64,000 nucleotides of DNA from Gilvimarinus japonicus (GCF_042847215.1 NZ_AP031500.1:3658001-3722000), one strand, 5' to 3'; positions 26,307 through 35,642 are shown, counted from the first letter of the stretch. Numbers and translations are program-made. The notes: generated by a model not told the origin, from the sequence alone.

Positions 26307-29300
26307 TCACTGATGACCATCTTTACTTGTAACCTGCGCCAACCTGGCCTTTATTGCCTTCTCAGAATATATACTTGAAAATAAATCGCACTCGCTCGAA
26401 CCCTCTGTAAAAGCCAACTTCACCTTATCATAAACATCAGAGGCCATTTCTGGGTTTAATCTAAGAATCACAATACATACAGCCGACATCACACCTTGAA
26501 TTGTGTATTTACTATCATGCTCTACTGTAAGCTTCTTAACCAATGACCATAGTTTTGCTTCACCCAGCCCTCTACGCAGCAATGCGCCCTCTGAAATATA
26601 ATTTACTGTATATGCAGACATAACAAACCAGATTGAAATCATTTCAATTCGGTCAAGGTGAGGATAACGGACCATCCAAACATTAATAACATCTTCTAAG
26701 CCATCAAGCTCCATCTCACAGTTGCAAACATTCAGCAGACTTGAAAAAAGACTACCCAACTCTCTAATAGCAGTTTCCGTATCTTTGGAAGGCGGGAAAT
26801 ATGCGTCAAATACTGCTCTGAAACCAGTATCAAATATACTTACGCCAACTGTTCTTGAATTAAAATTAATCGCCTGTAATAAATGACCATTATCTATAGA
26901 TGCCCCATCAATCATGAAAGAACAAAGCTTTTCAATGGCAGTTACTTTTTGGGCTTCATCAATCAATCCCTTAGACTCAAGCCAATCAATAACATTTACC
27001 GAATTTATAGAAGTAAATCCACTATGATTTAAAAACGCCGACATATATAAGTCATCGGTGCAGAAAACCGGTGAATCTAACTCTTTCAGAATAGATTCAT
27101 ATTGATCTAAATGAGATTGACTCTGACTAACCGCTCCTTTTAGCGTTATTCGACCTAAATATTCACCAAGAGTCTTAATTATTTTCTTTGGAACAGAAGA
27201 GTAAATAGAACCCATTACCGCATGAGATTGTCTTGAAAATGCCTCATAGGTATTTTTATTAATTATTACTCCCGGAAGATACTTTAAGGCGATATCAAGA
27301 ATGCCTAAATCGTCAAGAATTAATAAAGCGGTTTCATCAATTACTACTTGTGAATAATCGGAACCTAGATTATCTACAACCTCTGAAGAAGCTCCTTTTG
27401 AATGTATTAATTGATACTCTTTTCTCTCATAACCACAATATTTGCACATAATCCATGCTGAAAAAATATCGCCAACATCATCTAAAAAATTAGATAAAAG
27501 CGAGAAAGGAACAGGGATTTTTCGTGCTTTAATCTGATTCCTATTTTTTCTCCATTTCTTTACCTGATCATCCGTAATCCCTGTCATTCTCCGTATCTCA
27601 TCTAGAATAGCATCGCCACTAGACTCTGGAGATACCCCCCCTTTTCTTAACACTTTCGAATCAGGGAATTTTCGTGTGTAGTTATTTAATCTCTCTCTAA
27701 AATCATCACCGTAATCATTAACATCGACCCCAGGACGATTTGTCATCGTAAGGAATGACATCAGATAACGCCCTTCCGCCACCTCATCTTCTTGGTCTAC
27801 CAACTTACCGTATCGTAGAAGCGTTGGTATTAACCGCTCAGAAGGCTCAGGGTCAGAGGAATATATAAACATCAATGACTCAAGAATCGAAAGCTGCTTT
27901 TCTGGATATGATTTTTCTAAAAGATTTTCTAATTTATCTGAAGCCTTATCAAAAAACCCCAGATGGATACACATATTTACATAATATTCAGCACGTTCGA
28001 CAGATCTTCTCTCTCGACTTACAGAGCCATCAAGCAGATCAAGCGCTTCAGCATTTCTTCCCATTCCGTCTAATGCCGACGCCTTAAACAACGACCAAAG
28101 GTTATCCAGATCACCACTCAATTCAATCCTATTACATAAAGCTTCTAATTCACTCCACTTCTTATTTTGAGAAAGAGCAAATGCAAGCGTAATGTTTTCA
28201 TCAGGATACAGCTCCCTGGAACCAACAATTACAGTTGCTAAATCACAGATAATTAATGATTCACTAGGATCTTCTACATCGAGGTGAGAATAAAGCTGCT
28301 GAGCAATTGAAGAAGGTTTATTCAAGCTTAAGTACTTTTTATATAGACCCTGATTAAGTTCTTTCTTTTTTTCTGGCCGATCGATACAGTTTTTAATGTA
28401 TTCGTAAATCGCCAGTAGCCCTTCTCCATCTTCAAAACCTTTAACAATATCAAGATTTTCTTTTTCTCCCGCATCATCCAGTAATTCGTATGCACACTGA
28501 GCTGCAATACAGAATAATGCGCTATAGCCTTGGGGCTTTTGATCAAGAAGTAATTCCTTATTATTATTTACAAGGTTAACTACTTCAGCCTTATTCCCAG
28601 CATGATAATTTGCTGATATTTGGAATGATATATGTTCAGCACTTTTTTCTTTTAGGTTACCTATTAACTTAAGAACATCCTCATACTTATTTGTATTAAA
28701 TTTCAAAGGTATTAATGCAGATATAATCGGAGTCGATTCTGGGCGGTCTTGTAAAATTGATTCAAGATAAGATATCAACTTATTTTCACGATTAAAGAAG
28801 CTAAATAACGAAGTGGCAACATCCAATATTACATAGGTATCATATGGATAACCTTTATCTTTAGCGTGATACAATGCACTTTCTATGCATTCAAGCGCTT
28901 TACCTAACAGCTCAAAATCATATTCTCTCTTACCTTTTGCAGGCAAAACCTCATCGCTATCTGAAGAATAATTATAATTAACACCCCTATAAAAATAACG
29001 CCTCCCGACAAACGAGTAATAAAGAAATTTTTGCCTATCAGAAAGATTATCCACATTGATAGCCGCTGAAAAGTTATCAAGTTCTTCAGTATTCCCTGAA
29101 ATAGTCAATATAAGTAATTTAGCAATTGACGTTTTATCTGAAGAATGATTATCCAAACAATTTAACGCCTCATTTTCCTGCCCCAAAATAGCAAGACACT
29201 TTGCTTTCAATACACATTCTTTATAGATTTCTACATCTAAATTATCTATATATTGTTCTAAAGTCTCTTTGTCTGGAATTTTCCCTTTCCTAAAGGTAGA

Positions 29301-30203
29301 TTCGTAAAAGTTAATCTTATAGCGGATTTCACTATGGGTTTGATAGGCCTCGTCAAAATATTTTACTGCCTCTTCATCTGCACCTTTTAATGTCAGTATG
29401 GTTCCCTGTAATGAGAGAAGCTCTGCTTTTTCATGATCACTTAGATCCGTTTCACTCTGAACTTTTTTCAGTAATGATTCAGCAACTACTATTCTATTAG
29501 CTGAAATGGCCTCCGATATTTGGCTTAACTTTCCAGCCACCAAGTCTTCTGGGTTAGTGACCCATGGTGCTCCAGAATCATCTCTTGAGAGTTCTAATAT
29601 TACCGGCTTAACTTTTACATTTTCTGCTAACGCCTCTATATCACTAACGGGGTTGTCTGAATATTGCTCAACGGCTCTTCTAAGACTTATCAGTGACTCG
29701 CGTGTTTCAAGACGCCTCCGATAGTATGGAAATACATCTAAGCTTTCATCAAGTACATTGGCAACTGGCACTCTGACATTAACCTGATCATTCTTTTCAC
29801 GTCTTTCAGCTATTGAGTCTAAGAAATCTTCATCGAGCCATTTGTAGTAAACAGGACAATTCCTTGGCTTGTCAGCAGCGGAAAGGTCAACAACCGCTAC
29901 CATTACAGCCGGCTCACTTTCTCGATATAGATTTAATGTTGAGGAGTCAAACTGGTGAGATATTTCTTTTCCATTATCAACAAAGGCAGGGGTTGTTGTT
30001 CCTTTAAGCTGTAGATAAAAACTAGCGGCCACACAGCTATCTTCGTTTTTCAGCTGAATCAGATAATCTATGCCGAAGTCAGTATCACCATCTTGATCTT
30101 TTTCGATCCAATTATCTGGCAGCTTAGCAACAAATGCCCTTCCAGCTCTTTTACCAATTTGTTGGCTTTCACCTTCTTGAGGGAGCATTTTCTTCAAGTT
30201 CAA
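26307..30203 (-). CDS. Giant cassette protein: DUF4365-like nuclease domain, TPR array, PIN-like domain
   Basis: 1298 residues, exceptionally long for a cassette gene. N-terminal part (about 10-180) reads as DUF4365: GRAFVAKLP, then D46 in DFGIDYLIQL and Q65-x-K67 in FYLQLKGT, the D...QxK core of PD-(D/E)xK nucleases. The middle (about 215-880) is helical with TPR-like repeats. A CxxC lies in MCKYCGYERK. The region about 950-1075 resembles a PIN domain: VVIDETALLILDDLGILD, INKNTYEAF and FCTDDLYMSAF give the acidic residues. DUF4365 and PIN are common in anti-phage genes, so defence is a reasonable guess, not shown. AT-rich. ATG chosen by the start of domain similarity; TTGAAG upstream. Confidence 0.75.
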   Translation of the reverse strand: MNLKKMLPQEGESQQIGKRAGRAFVAKLPDNWIEKDQDGDTDFGIDYLIQLKNEDSCVAASFYLQLKGTTTPAFVDNGKEISHQFDSSTLNLYRESEPAVMVAVVDLSAADKPRNCPVYYKWLDEDFLDSIAERREKNDQVNVRVPVANVLDESLDVFPYYRRRLETRESLISLRRAVEQYSDNPVSDIEALAENVKVKPVILELSRDDSGAPWVTNPEDLVAGKLSQISEAISANRIVVAESLLKKVQSETDLSDHEKAELLSLQGTILTLKGADEEAVKYFDEAYQTHSEIRYKINFYESTFRKGKIPDKETLEQYIDNLDVEIYKECVLKAKCLAILGQENEALNCLDNHSSDKTSIAKLLILTISGNTEELDNFSAAINVDNLSDRQKFLYYSFVGRRYFYRGVNYNYSSDSDEVLPAKGKREYDFELLGKALECIESALYHAKDKGYPYDTYVILDVATSLFSFFNRENKLISYLESILQDRPESTPIISALIPLKFNTNKYEDVLKLIGNLKEKSAEHISFQISANYHAGNKAEVVNLVNNNKELLLDQKPQGYSALFCIAAQCAYELLDDAGEKENLDIVKGFEDGEGLLAIYEYIKNCIDRPEKKKELNQGLYKKYLSLNKPSSIAQQLYSHLDVEDPSESLIICDLATVIVGSRELYPDENITLAFALSQNKKWSELEALCNRIELSGDLDNLWSLFKASALDGMGRNAEALDLLDGSVSRERRSVERAEYYVNMCIHLGFFDKASDKLENLLEKSYPEKQLSILESLMFIYSSDPEPSERLIPTLLRYGKLVDQEDEVAEGRYLMSFLTMTNRPGVDVNDYGDDFRERLNNYTRKFPDSKVLRKGGVSPESSGDAILDEIRRMTGITDDQVKKWRKNRNQIKARKIPVPFSLLSNFLDDVGDIFSAWIMCKYCGYERKEYQLIHSKGASSEVVDNLGSDYSQVVIDETALLILDDLGILDIALKYLPGVIINKNTYEAFSRQSHAVMGSIYSSVPKKIIKTLGEYLGRITLKGAVSQSQSHLDQYESILKELDSPVFCTDDLYMSAFLNHSGFTSINSVNVIDWLESKGLIDEAQKVTAIEKLCSFMIDGASIDNGHLLQAINFNSRTVGVSIFDTGFRAVFDAYFPPSKDTETAIRELGSLFSSLLNVCNCEMELDGLEDVINVWMVRYPHLDRIEMISIWFVMSAYTVNYISEGALLRRGLGEAKLWSLVKKLTVEHDSKYTIQGVMSAVCIVILRLNPEMASDVYDKVKLAFTEGSSECDLFSSIYSEKAIKARLAQVTSKDGHQ

Positions 30204-30385
30204 TCCACCTGTTTCTTTTTCATAGTTTGCGCCAATGCACTACCAGCCGCAGACTTTGAATCCTTCGACGTACGCCCATCTCGCAACGTCTTGGACGTCG
30301 CAGTAGATGCTTTTGTCGGAATTCCGGAGACAGTCTACTCAATTAGCGTCCGCTTTGAGTCGAAATCAGACTTACTACGACCACC

Positions 30386-30463
30386 GTATAACGCCCGCAA
30401 TAAACGGCGCGAGGATCGAGCGTCCGGCGACCGCAGGAAGCGAATTTAATTGCTTGGTTAGCC
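30386..30463 (-). repeat. attC site 4
   Basis: 78 bp; GTATAAC (30386-30392) to GTTAGCC (30457-30463). Same subfamily as sites 5, 9, 19 and 20 (AAACGG..CGAG..GAG...GTCCGGCGACCG), with more divergence. Confidence 0.82.
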
Positions 30464-30466
30464 ATT

Positions 30467-30895
30467 TTAGACCCACTGATTCTCATAAATCGTTCTTCTC
30501 AGCGCTCTAGCGGCGAACAGAGCCATTTCTTCTAGCTCTTTTTCGGACTCTTCAGGATCATAGAGCAGCTTCTGATCATCCCATGGGTCATTTACATGCA
30601 CCCACTTATTTCGGTACTTCCGAAGCTTGTGCAAATCAGATCGAAGGTCGTCTGCTATGGGATCACGATCAATTAGCTCAAAGAGGCTGCTGCGCTCTTT
30701 CTCGGCATACTCGGAGCGCAGATAGGTTTCGATCCCAGAAACTGCCGTCAGTATTGATGCCAGGTTTGCTCCATGCACAAACGCCAAGTCCGATTCTCGG
30801 ACGATAAAAGAGCACCACTCTGACAGGATGACCCCGCCTTTTAAGAGCTCTTCATCAAGCGACACGATGTGATTCCAGCGTTCTTCTTCGTTCAT
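30467..30895 (-). CDS. Cassette protein with HEPN-like RNxxxH motif
   Basis: 142 residues from the ATG just inside the cassette (an earlier in-frame ATG falls within the attC). All-helical. KLRKYRNKWVHVNDPW (about 95-110) contains RNKWVH, the R-N-x3-H pattern of HEPN RNases, placed after a long helix as in that superfamily. HEPN proteins are frequent in toxin-antitoxin and abortive-infection systems. No partner nucleotidyltransferase is in the cassette. Motif-level evidence only. Confidence 0.62.
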   Translation of the reverse strand: MNEEERWNHIVSLDEELLKGGVILSEWCSFIVRESDLAFVHGANLASILTAVSGIETYLRSEYAEKERSSLFELIDRDPIADDLRSDLHKLRKYRNKWVHVNDPWDDQKLLYDPEESEKELEEMALFAARALRRTIYENQWV

Positions 30896-30897
30896 AT

Positions 30898-30975
30898 GGC
30901 TAACGCTCGCCATAAACGGCCGAGTGAAAAGAGGTCCGGCGCCCGGAGGGAGCGTATTTAATGGCTTGGTTATGC
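30898..30975 (-). repeat. attC site 5
   Basis: 78 bp; GGCTAAC (30898-30904) to GTTATGC (30969-30975). Contains CCATAAACGGCCGAGTG and GGTCCGGCG as in sites 9, 19 and 20. The HigA stop codon TAA is formed by the GTTA of the R'' box. Confidence 0.88.
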
Positions 30976-31263
30976 GGCGTCGAGTTCAATTTTTTGCACC
31001 TTGTCGAGCTTAACGCTTTTGCCTGCTACCCAGAGATCATACATGTCTTGCATCGCCAGCCAGCTTTCAGGCGTCCGGCCCAATGCCTTGGAAAGACGAA
31101 GCGCCATCTCCGGGCTAATACCGCTCTGCTGCTTAAGCAGACGGTTTAACGTAGACGGCGATACATCCAGCCGTCCTGCCAAATAACGGCAACTAAGGCC
31201 AAAAGGCTCCATATAGGTAGCCAGAATGAACTCGCCAGGATGAGGGGGGTTATACATTTTCAT
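30970..31263 (-). CDS. higA: HigA-family antitoxin (copy 1)
   Basis: 97 residues. Xre-type helix-turn-helix of the HigA/VapI group: NPPHPGEFILATYMEPFGLSCRYLAGRLDVSPSTLNRLLKQQSGISPEMALRLSKALGRTPESWLAMQ. Neutralises HigB and represses the operon. Its ATG overlaps the HigB stop (TGATG), and its own stop lies inside the attC box. Toxin precedes antitoxin, the usual higBA order. Identical in protein sequence to copy 2 at 54853. Confidence 0.93.
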   Translation of the reverse strand: MKMYNPPHPGEFILATYMEPFGLSCRYLAGRLDVSPSTLNRLLKQQSGISPEMALRLSKALGRTPESWLAMQDMYDLWVAGKSVKLDKVQKIELDAA

Positions 31264-31541
31264 CAGTGGTAATCCTCATAATTGAGTACATAGGCATTAC
31301 CGTCGGAGAATTCAAACGTCAGCCTCCAGTTCCCATTAACGGTAATTGCCCAGACACCCTTTCTATCACCTTTAAGAGGGTGAAGTTTGTAGCCAGGAAT
31401 ATCTAAGTCATTGCTTTCCTTGGCGGTATCCAGTGCTGCCAGTTGCATTCGAAGACGCTTCTCATGCTTGGCCTGGATGCCCCGAGCGCTACCTGTCTCG
31501 TAAAAGCGCCTTAATCCTTTGTGTTTGAATGACTTGATCAT
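31263..31541 (-). CDS. higB: HigB-family RelE-type toxin (copy 1)
   Basis: 92 residues, ribosome-dependent mRNA endonuclease of the RelE/HigB superfamily: MIKSFKHKGLRRFYETG, DIPGYKLHPLKGDRKGVWAITVNGNWRLTFEFSDGNAYVLNYEDYH, with the basic/aromatic W-R-F-H active-site set. A single substitution (Ser vs Ile in AKESND/AKEIND) separates it from copy 2 at 55146. The ATG lies 6 nt after a TACAAT -10 box, so the transcript is probably leaderless. Confidence 0.93.
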   Translation of the reverse strand: MIKSFKHKGLRRFYETGSARGIQAKHEKRLRMQLAALDTAKESNDLDIPGYKLHPLKGDRKGVWAITVNGNWRLTFEFSDGNAYVLNYEDYH

Positions 31542-31547
31542 AGAGTT

Positions 31548-31575
31548 ATTGTAGCGCGTTGCGCAACAGTGTCAA
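31548..31575 (-). promoter_or_regulatory. higBA promoter (copy 1)
   Basis: On the minus strand: TTGACA (31575-31570), 16-nt spacer, TACAAT (31553-31548), then the HigB ATG 6 nt later. The spacer contains the palindrome GTTGCGCAAC, a likely operator for HigA autorepression. The cassette therefore carries its own promoter. Confidence 0.8.
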
Positions 31576-31578
31576 GCC

Positions 31579-31865
31579 GCATAACATTTGTATAGCGACC
31601 TTGCGCGTTATAGCCCCTAGAATATCTTTAGGAGTACAGTGCAACTCACTGTTTCAGCTAACTTTTTATTCGCTACAGCAAAAAACGGGAGGGAAGAAAA
31701 GTGTGCGTGCGCGTTATCCTGCGGTCGCGGGCCTTATTATCTACCTTCCTATCTGGCTAAGCGCTTAATTTTACCGTTATTTTTTATTATTGAAAACAAC
31801 AGAGTGTGCGCTTGTTCGGGCAAAGCGTGCCATGGTTTAGGGGGCTTGGCAATACACCTGTATAA
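31579..31865 (-). repeat. attI-like element A (orphan)
   Basis: Right boundary of array 1. From the crossover box GCATAAC (31579-31585), this ~285-bp sequence matches element B at 57742-58029 at fixed spacing. TAACATTTGTATA is at 0, TGCGCGTTAT at +20 and again at +126 (inside GTGTGCxTGCGCGTTAT), CAAAGCGTGC at +239, and a 21-bp identical block starting CTTGGCAATACACCTGTATA at +263. On the minus strand it reads CTATAAC, 20-odd nt, then GTTATGC, an L-R simple site plus a direct repeat, as in attI sites. No integrase gene is next to it. No coding frame. Confidence 0.66.
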
Positions 31866-31883
31866 GTATGGGGTACGCAAGCG

Positions 31884-32870
31884 CTAACGTTGCGTAAAAA
31901 CGCCCATTAACGCCATAACAGCTTTTGCCTCGGGTACTGAGCAGGGGTTATCACGTTCTCCACGAAAGTACGCATTCACCTGCGCTATCATTGGCTGCTG
32001 GACGTGGTCGGGGTTATCAAGGCAGATCTGTTGGTTGCCATCGGCATTTTCTTGGTGAATAGTGGGCGAGCCAAAGAAGTTGATACTCAGCTTTCCCTTA
32101 GTGCCAATCACTTCACACACATCTCGACTTTGTTGCCCTTGCACACCAAACCCCCAGCGCCCCTGCAACACAACATCATTTTGTAACCGTGCCCAGCCAC
32201 AGGTAAGGTCATCGGAGCTATTGCTGTGTTGCTGGTTAAGACTAACACCTTGCGCGCTAACAACCGGGCCAAACCACTGCAAAATCAAATCGATTTGGTG
32301 AGGCGCTAAATCGTAAAACAGGCCACCGCCAGACAGGGCCGGGTTAACGCGCCAGTTATCGTCGCTATTGCTGATAATGTCAGCGGCGATAGGCTGCAGC
32401 ATATCGACTTGCACCATCAGCGGCCGCCCTATAGCGCCACCTGCCAGCAGCTCGGAAAACTTTAAAAAGCCGGGCACATAACGGCGGTAATGTGCCACCA
32501 CCGCTTTTTTGGTAGATTGCTGTTCGGCTTTGATAATCGCGTCGCACTCTTTTGCGCTAAGCGCTACGGGCTTTTCGATGTAGACATGCTTGCCCGCTTT
32601 TAAAGCTGCAATGGCGTAGTCTTTGTGCTGCGCCGGGGGCGTGGCGATATAAACCGCATCAATATCCGGGTTGGCCAGCAGCGCATCGGCGTTGTCGTAA
32701 TACTGTGGCACTTGGTGACGCTGCGCAAAGTCTTTCGCTTTAGCTAGGTTACGGCGCATGACGGCCAGCAGCTGCGAGCCACTTGCACGATAAAATGCCG
32801 GCCCGCTTTTTACCTCACAGACATCGCCAACACCAATAATGCCCCAGCGGATGGTTTTTGCAGAAGACAC
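31884..32870 (-). CDS. Gfo/Idh/MocA family NAD(P)-dependent oxidoreductase
   Basis: 328 residues. Rossmann start IRWGIIGVGDVCEVKSGPAFYRA, the nicotinamide-site EKPVALSAKECDAI, and substrate domain with GGGLFYDLAPHQIDLILQWFG (conserved H). Oxidises or isomerises a sugar or cyclitol; substrate unknown. Cytoplasmic. Starts just right of attI-like element A, and is the first core gene after array 1. Downstream of the YdeI-like gene on the same strand. Confidence 0.9.
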   Translation of the reverse strand: MSSAKTIRWGIIGVGDVCEVKSGPAFYRASGSQLLAVMRRNLAKAKDFAQRHQVPQYYDNADALLANPDIDAVYIATPPAQHKDYAIAALKAGKHVYIEKPVALSAKECDAIIKAEQQSTKKAVVAHYRRYVPGFLKFSELLAGGAIGRPLMVQVDMLQPIAADIISNSDDNWRVNPALSGGGLFYDLAPHQIDLILQWFGPVVSAQGVSLNQQHSNSSDDLTCGWARLQNDVVLQGRWGFGVQGQQSRDVCEVIGTKGKLSINFFGSPTIHQENADGNQQICLDNPDHVQQPMIAQVNAYFRGERDNPCSVPEAKAVMALMGVFTQR

Positions 32871-32947
32871 AGCAGCCCCTTTTGCTATTTATGTTAATAG
32901 TGCGCGAAAAGCGGACAAGTATACTGTGAACCTCGCAAGCGGAGAAA

Positions 32948-33499
32948 CTAATCGGTCGCTTCCGGCGCCTGCAGCGCTTTGCTGTAAAAACCCGACGAGT
33001 CAAAACAGCACACTCGCTTTTTACCGGACGCCAGCATGTCACAAGCATCATCGATTCGCTTTGCGCGGGTTTTTGCCTGCTTAGCCGACTCCACCCAATG
33101 AATCCAATCAACCCGGGCGAGCGCAGTAGTCGCACTCCAAACCGCAAGCGCCTCTGGCAGAGCATCCAATGCTTGCTGTACATCTTGCGGTACACTCGGC
33201 TCGGGCTCTACCGCCACTGGCGCAAGGGTAAGCTCTACCAGATCGCCAAAATTAACACCCGACGCTTGCATGAGTTTTTCATCGATACGCAGCCAATGGC
33301 TTTTCTGGCCGTCGGGCTCCAGCAATACTGTAAAAGGCTGACGATTGATCTGCCCCTCTACCGTTGTCCGGCCGCGGCGGGGCAAAGTGTCACTCACCTC
33401 GTGGGGTAAAATAATAAATCCCCATAAACCATGCTCGCCCATTTTTTTGGGGCGGTGTAGCAAGGCACTGAACTGAGATATTTTTTTAGTGGTGGTCAT
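32948..33499 (-). CDS. YdeI/OmpD-associated (DUF1905-type) protein
   Basis: 183 residues. N-terminal DUF1905 barrel (WGFIILPHEVSDTLPRRGRTTVEGQINRQPFTVLLEPDGQKSHWLRIDEKLMQASG, PGD-like NFGDLVELTL), C-terminal helical OmdA-like region (DVQQALDALPEALAVWSATTALARVDWIHWVESAKQAKTRAKRIDDACDMLASGKKRVCCFD). The family's exact role is unknown; some members affect outer-membrane porins or peptide resistance. Confidence 0.82.
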   Translation of the reverse strand: MTTTKKISQFSALLHRPKKMGEHGLWGFIILPHEVSDTLPRRGRTTVEGQINRQPFTVLLEPDGQKSHWLRIDEKLMQASGVNFGDLVELTLAPVAVEPEPSVPQDVQQALDALPEALAVWSATTALARVDWIHWVESAKQAKTRAKRIDDACDMLASGKKRVCCFDSSGFYSKALQAPEATD

Positions 33500-33571
33500 A
33501 GAGCCTACCCATAGATTTACGAAGATCTCTTACTCGGAGTTTGACGGCCTGCTATACCGCTATGTGTTGAT

Positions 33572-34282
33572 TCACTGACCCCGATTAAACACATTTAACA
33601 TCCACTGCAACACCTGCATCTCGTGCAGCGGCTCATCCAACGAGTCTACACCGGCTTGATACACAGGTTCACCAATCGCGTCACGCCTTTTGTCCATTAA
33701 CGCTTTAGCATAGTCGCGAGTAAATTCAGGGTGACCCTGAAATGTTAGGATGTTATCCCCCACAGAGGTCATCGCTACCGGGCAGTTACTTGTGCTTGCC
33801 AGTATTTGCGCATTAGGCGCTAGTTTAACCACTTGGTCTTGATGGCTGGAGATCAGCGCAAAGCTATCGCCGGGTGCGCCAAACTCGGTGGCCACCGGCG
33901 TTAGCTGGTTGTGGTGCACGCCAACGCACCAGCCACCTGGCGCCTTCGCCACCTCACCACCCAACGCCTGGTGAATAATTTGATGCCCAAAACAGATACC
34001 CACGATAGGTATCTCGTTGCTCGCCATCGTTTTTATGCGCTCTTTTAGCTGGGTAATCCACTCATCTCTATCGTAAGCTGCCGATTGGCTGCCGGTAATA
34101 AGAACACCGGAAAAATCCTGCAGAGATGTAGGGTACTGCTGTTTATTAACGTCAAAGCGCGCAAACTGTAAGCCCGCGTTAACCGCCAATAAACTTTTAA
34201 TAAACATATCGGGGTACTGCCCGTGGCTGCGGGCAAGCGCATCGGGGATAGTATCGGTGTTAAAAATAGCAATGGGTTTCAT
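33572..34282 (-). CDS. Class I glutamine amidotransferase-like protein
   Basis: 236 residues from the ATG with GGAGG 5 nt ahead (the frame is open a little further up). GuaA-N-like domain: the nucleophile Cys in GICFGHQIIHQALGG, His in LTFQGHPEF with Glu following. It lacks a synthetase domain, so it resembles the stand-alone GMP synthase-like GATase family (for example YfeJ) that may hydrolyse gamma-glutamyl compounds. Substrate unknown. Confidence 0.86.
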   Translation of the reverse strand: MKPIAIFNTDTIPDALARSHGQYPDMFIKSLLAVNAGLQFARFDVNKQQYPTSLQDFSGVLITGSQSAAYDRDEWITQLKERIKTMASNEIPIVGICFGHQIIHQALGGEVAKAPGGWCVGVHHNQLTPVATEFGAPGDSFALISSHQDQVVKLAPNAQILASTSNCPVAMTSVGDNILTFQGHPEFTRDYAKALMDKRRDAIGEPVYQAGVDSLDEPLHEMQVLQWMLNVFNRGQ

Positions 34283-34418
34283 GTCGACCTCCGCAATACT
34301 GATACGCCACAAGCGGCGGCTTATCACTCGTTAACGAATCATGCCTTGGCGCTGGGGCTGTCGTCTATTACTCTTAAGCACAAATCTAACATTTATAACT
34401 TATAAAAAGGACACTCTT

Positions 34419-35210
34419 ATGCGCCCCTTATGTCGCTGGTTATTTACCATACTGGCATTCAGCATCACCCTCGCAAGCGCCGCCGCAGACAACTGGAACG
34501 GCAAGCGTGCCGCCGTATCGTTAACCTATGACGACTCTCTGAATGTTCACTTGGATAACGCCATTCCGGTACTCGATGAATACGGCTTTAAAGCAACCTT
34601 TTACCTTACCGTGGGCTACCCGCCGTTTGGCGAGCGGCTAAACGAATGGCGCGCAGTTGCGGCCAACGGTCACGAGCTGGGCAACCACTCGTTGTATCAC
34701 CCCTGCGATGCGTCTCAGCCGGGCCGCGAATGGGTAAACCCCGAACGAGATTTATCCCAGTGGAGCGTGGCTCGCCTGGTAGACAACTTAAAGGTTGCCA
34801 ATATTGCGCTGGAGGCGGTCGACGGTAAAAAAGAGCGCACCTATGCCTATCCCTGTGGCGATATGTCAGCGGGTGGCGAATCTTATGTTGCCGCAATCAA
34901 GCCCCTGTTTGTGGGCGCGCGCGGGGTTAAGAGCAGCATTATGCAGCCCGATCAGGTGACGCTGTTTGATATCGACTCTTATGTGATTAACGGCAGCAGT
35001 GTCGAGCAACTTAAAACATTGGTAGACGATGCGATTGCAAAAGGCGGCCTACTGGTGTTTTTGTTTCACGGCGTAGGCGGTGAGCACCCACTCAATGTGG
35101 ATAACGCCAACCACACAGCCTTAATTAAATACTTAGATAAAAAACGCGAGCAATTATGGGTTGCACCTATGGTGGAGATCGCCCAGCACCTTAAAAAGCA
35201 GCCGCAGTAA
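34419..35210 (+). CDS. Exported polysaccharide deacetylase (CE4/NodB)
   Basis: 263 residues from ATG 34419, with AAAGGA ahead and a signal peptide ending ASAAAD. NodB domain: metal-binding Asp in SLTYDDSLNVHLDNAIPVLDEYGFKATFYLTVG, HELGNHSLYHPCD (metal His-x3-His), TYAYPCGDM, and FLFHGVGGE near the C-terminus. De-N-acetylates or de-O-acetylates a polysaccharide (xylan or chitin-like, not determinable) in the periplasm. Divergent from the amidotransferase gene. Confidence 0.9.
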   Translation: MRPLCRWLFTILAFSITLASAAADNWNGKRAAVSLTYDDSLNVHLDNAIPVLDEYGFKATFYLTVGYPPFGERLNEWRAVAANGHELGNHSLYHPCDASQPGREWVNPERDLSQWSVARLVDNLKVANIALEAVDGKKERTYAYPCGDMSAGGESYVAAIKPLFVGARGVKSSIMQPDQVTLFDIDSYVINGSSVEQLKTLVDDAIAKGGLLVFLFHGVGGEHPLNVDNANHTALIKYLDKKREQLWVAPMVEIAQHLKKQPQ

Positions 35211-35642
35211 CCTTTATGGTTCGCGCCCCCTGCACGATAAAGGCGGGCGCGACTTTGTCACCGCAAGACACCGACCCCACCCAGTTAACCTCCCCTTTCG
35301 CAGCATGGTGCACCAAAATCGCCAGCGGCGCACCCAACTACGTTCACCACAGCCCCCTTCTGGTGCAGTGGCTTTTTATCGCTCGATAACCGGTTGCACC
35401 AACAACAGCACGCCGCGCACCACAACAACGCAAAAGCCACGTAAAACTCGCACAAAATGTCGGTTATTTACTCGCTAATTACGCTAACTCATTGATCGCT
35501 ATTGGCTTTTTCCTGCTGGTGCAATTGCTGCATAGGCCACTGGGCAAAACAGCGGTTATACCCATGGGGGTAACGGGCGGCGCCCTTTAGCGCCAACGGC
35601 ACAACAAAAAACATTGCAAGACTGACCGACACCAAGAGAGTA
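35211..35642. other. Gene-free stretch between the deacetylase and the formate/nitrite channel
   Basis: 432 bases without a supportable gene. A GC-rich inverted repeat just after the deacetylase stop (GCGCCCCC ... GGCGGGCGC, about 35223-35253) may end transcription. The rest probably holds the promoter of the channel gene, but I see no convincing -35/-10 pair. A short open frame at 35161-35478 looks spurious (Pro/Arg/Thr-rich). Confidence 0.5.

Larger units (their letters stand above)
24902..31585 (-). mobile_element. Integron cassette array 1 without integrase (CALIN)
   Basis: Five attC-like sites separate cassettes that all read on the minus strand, ending on the right at an attI-like element. 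Cargo from the right: HigBA toxin-antitoxin, a HEPN-like protein, a giant DUF4365-TPR-PIN-like protein, a DUF6985-like protein and one unknown. Base composition is AT-rich and irregular compared with the neighbouring core genes. No gene resembling the integron tyrosine recombinase is in the window. Orientation was judged from the R''/R' asymmetry (TAACAAACG...GCGGGCGTTA in the minus-strand reading). Confidence 0.8.

Noticed and set aside
30093..30449. 118-residue plus-strand frame antisense to the start of the giant cassette gene
   Set aside because: It runs through the promoter region and into attC 4, ends in Arg-rich repeat-derived residues, and has no recognisable start or domain.
31845..31880. 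Possible LexA box in the attI-like element (CTGTATAA...)
   Set aside because: Only half of a CTG-N10-CAG site is recognisable in both copies, so SOS control is not supported.
35161..35478. 105-residue plus-strand frame after the deacetylase
   Set aside because: Low-complexity Thr/Pro/Arg composition and overlap with the deacetylase gene; treated as spurious.
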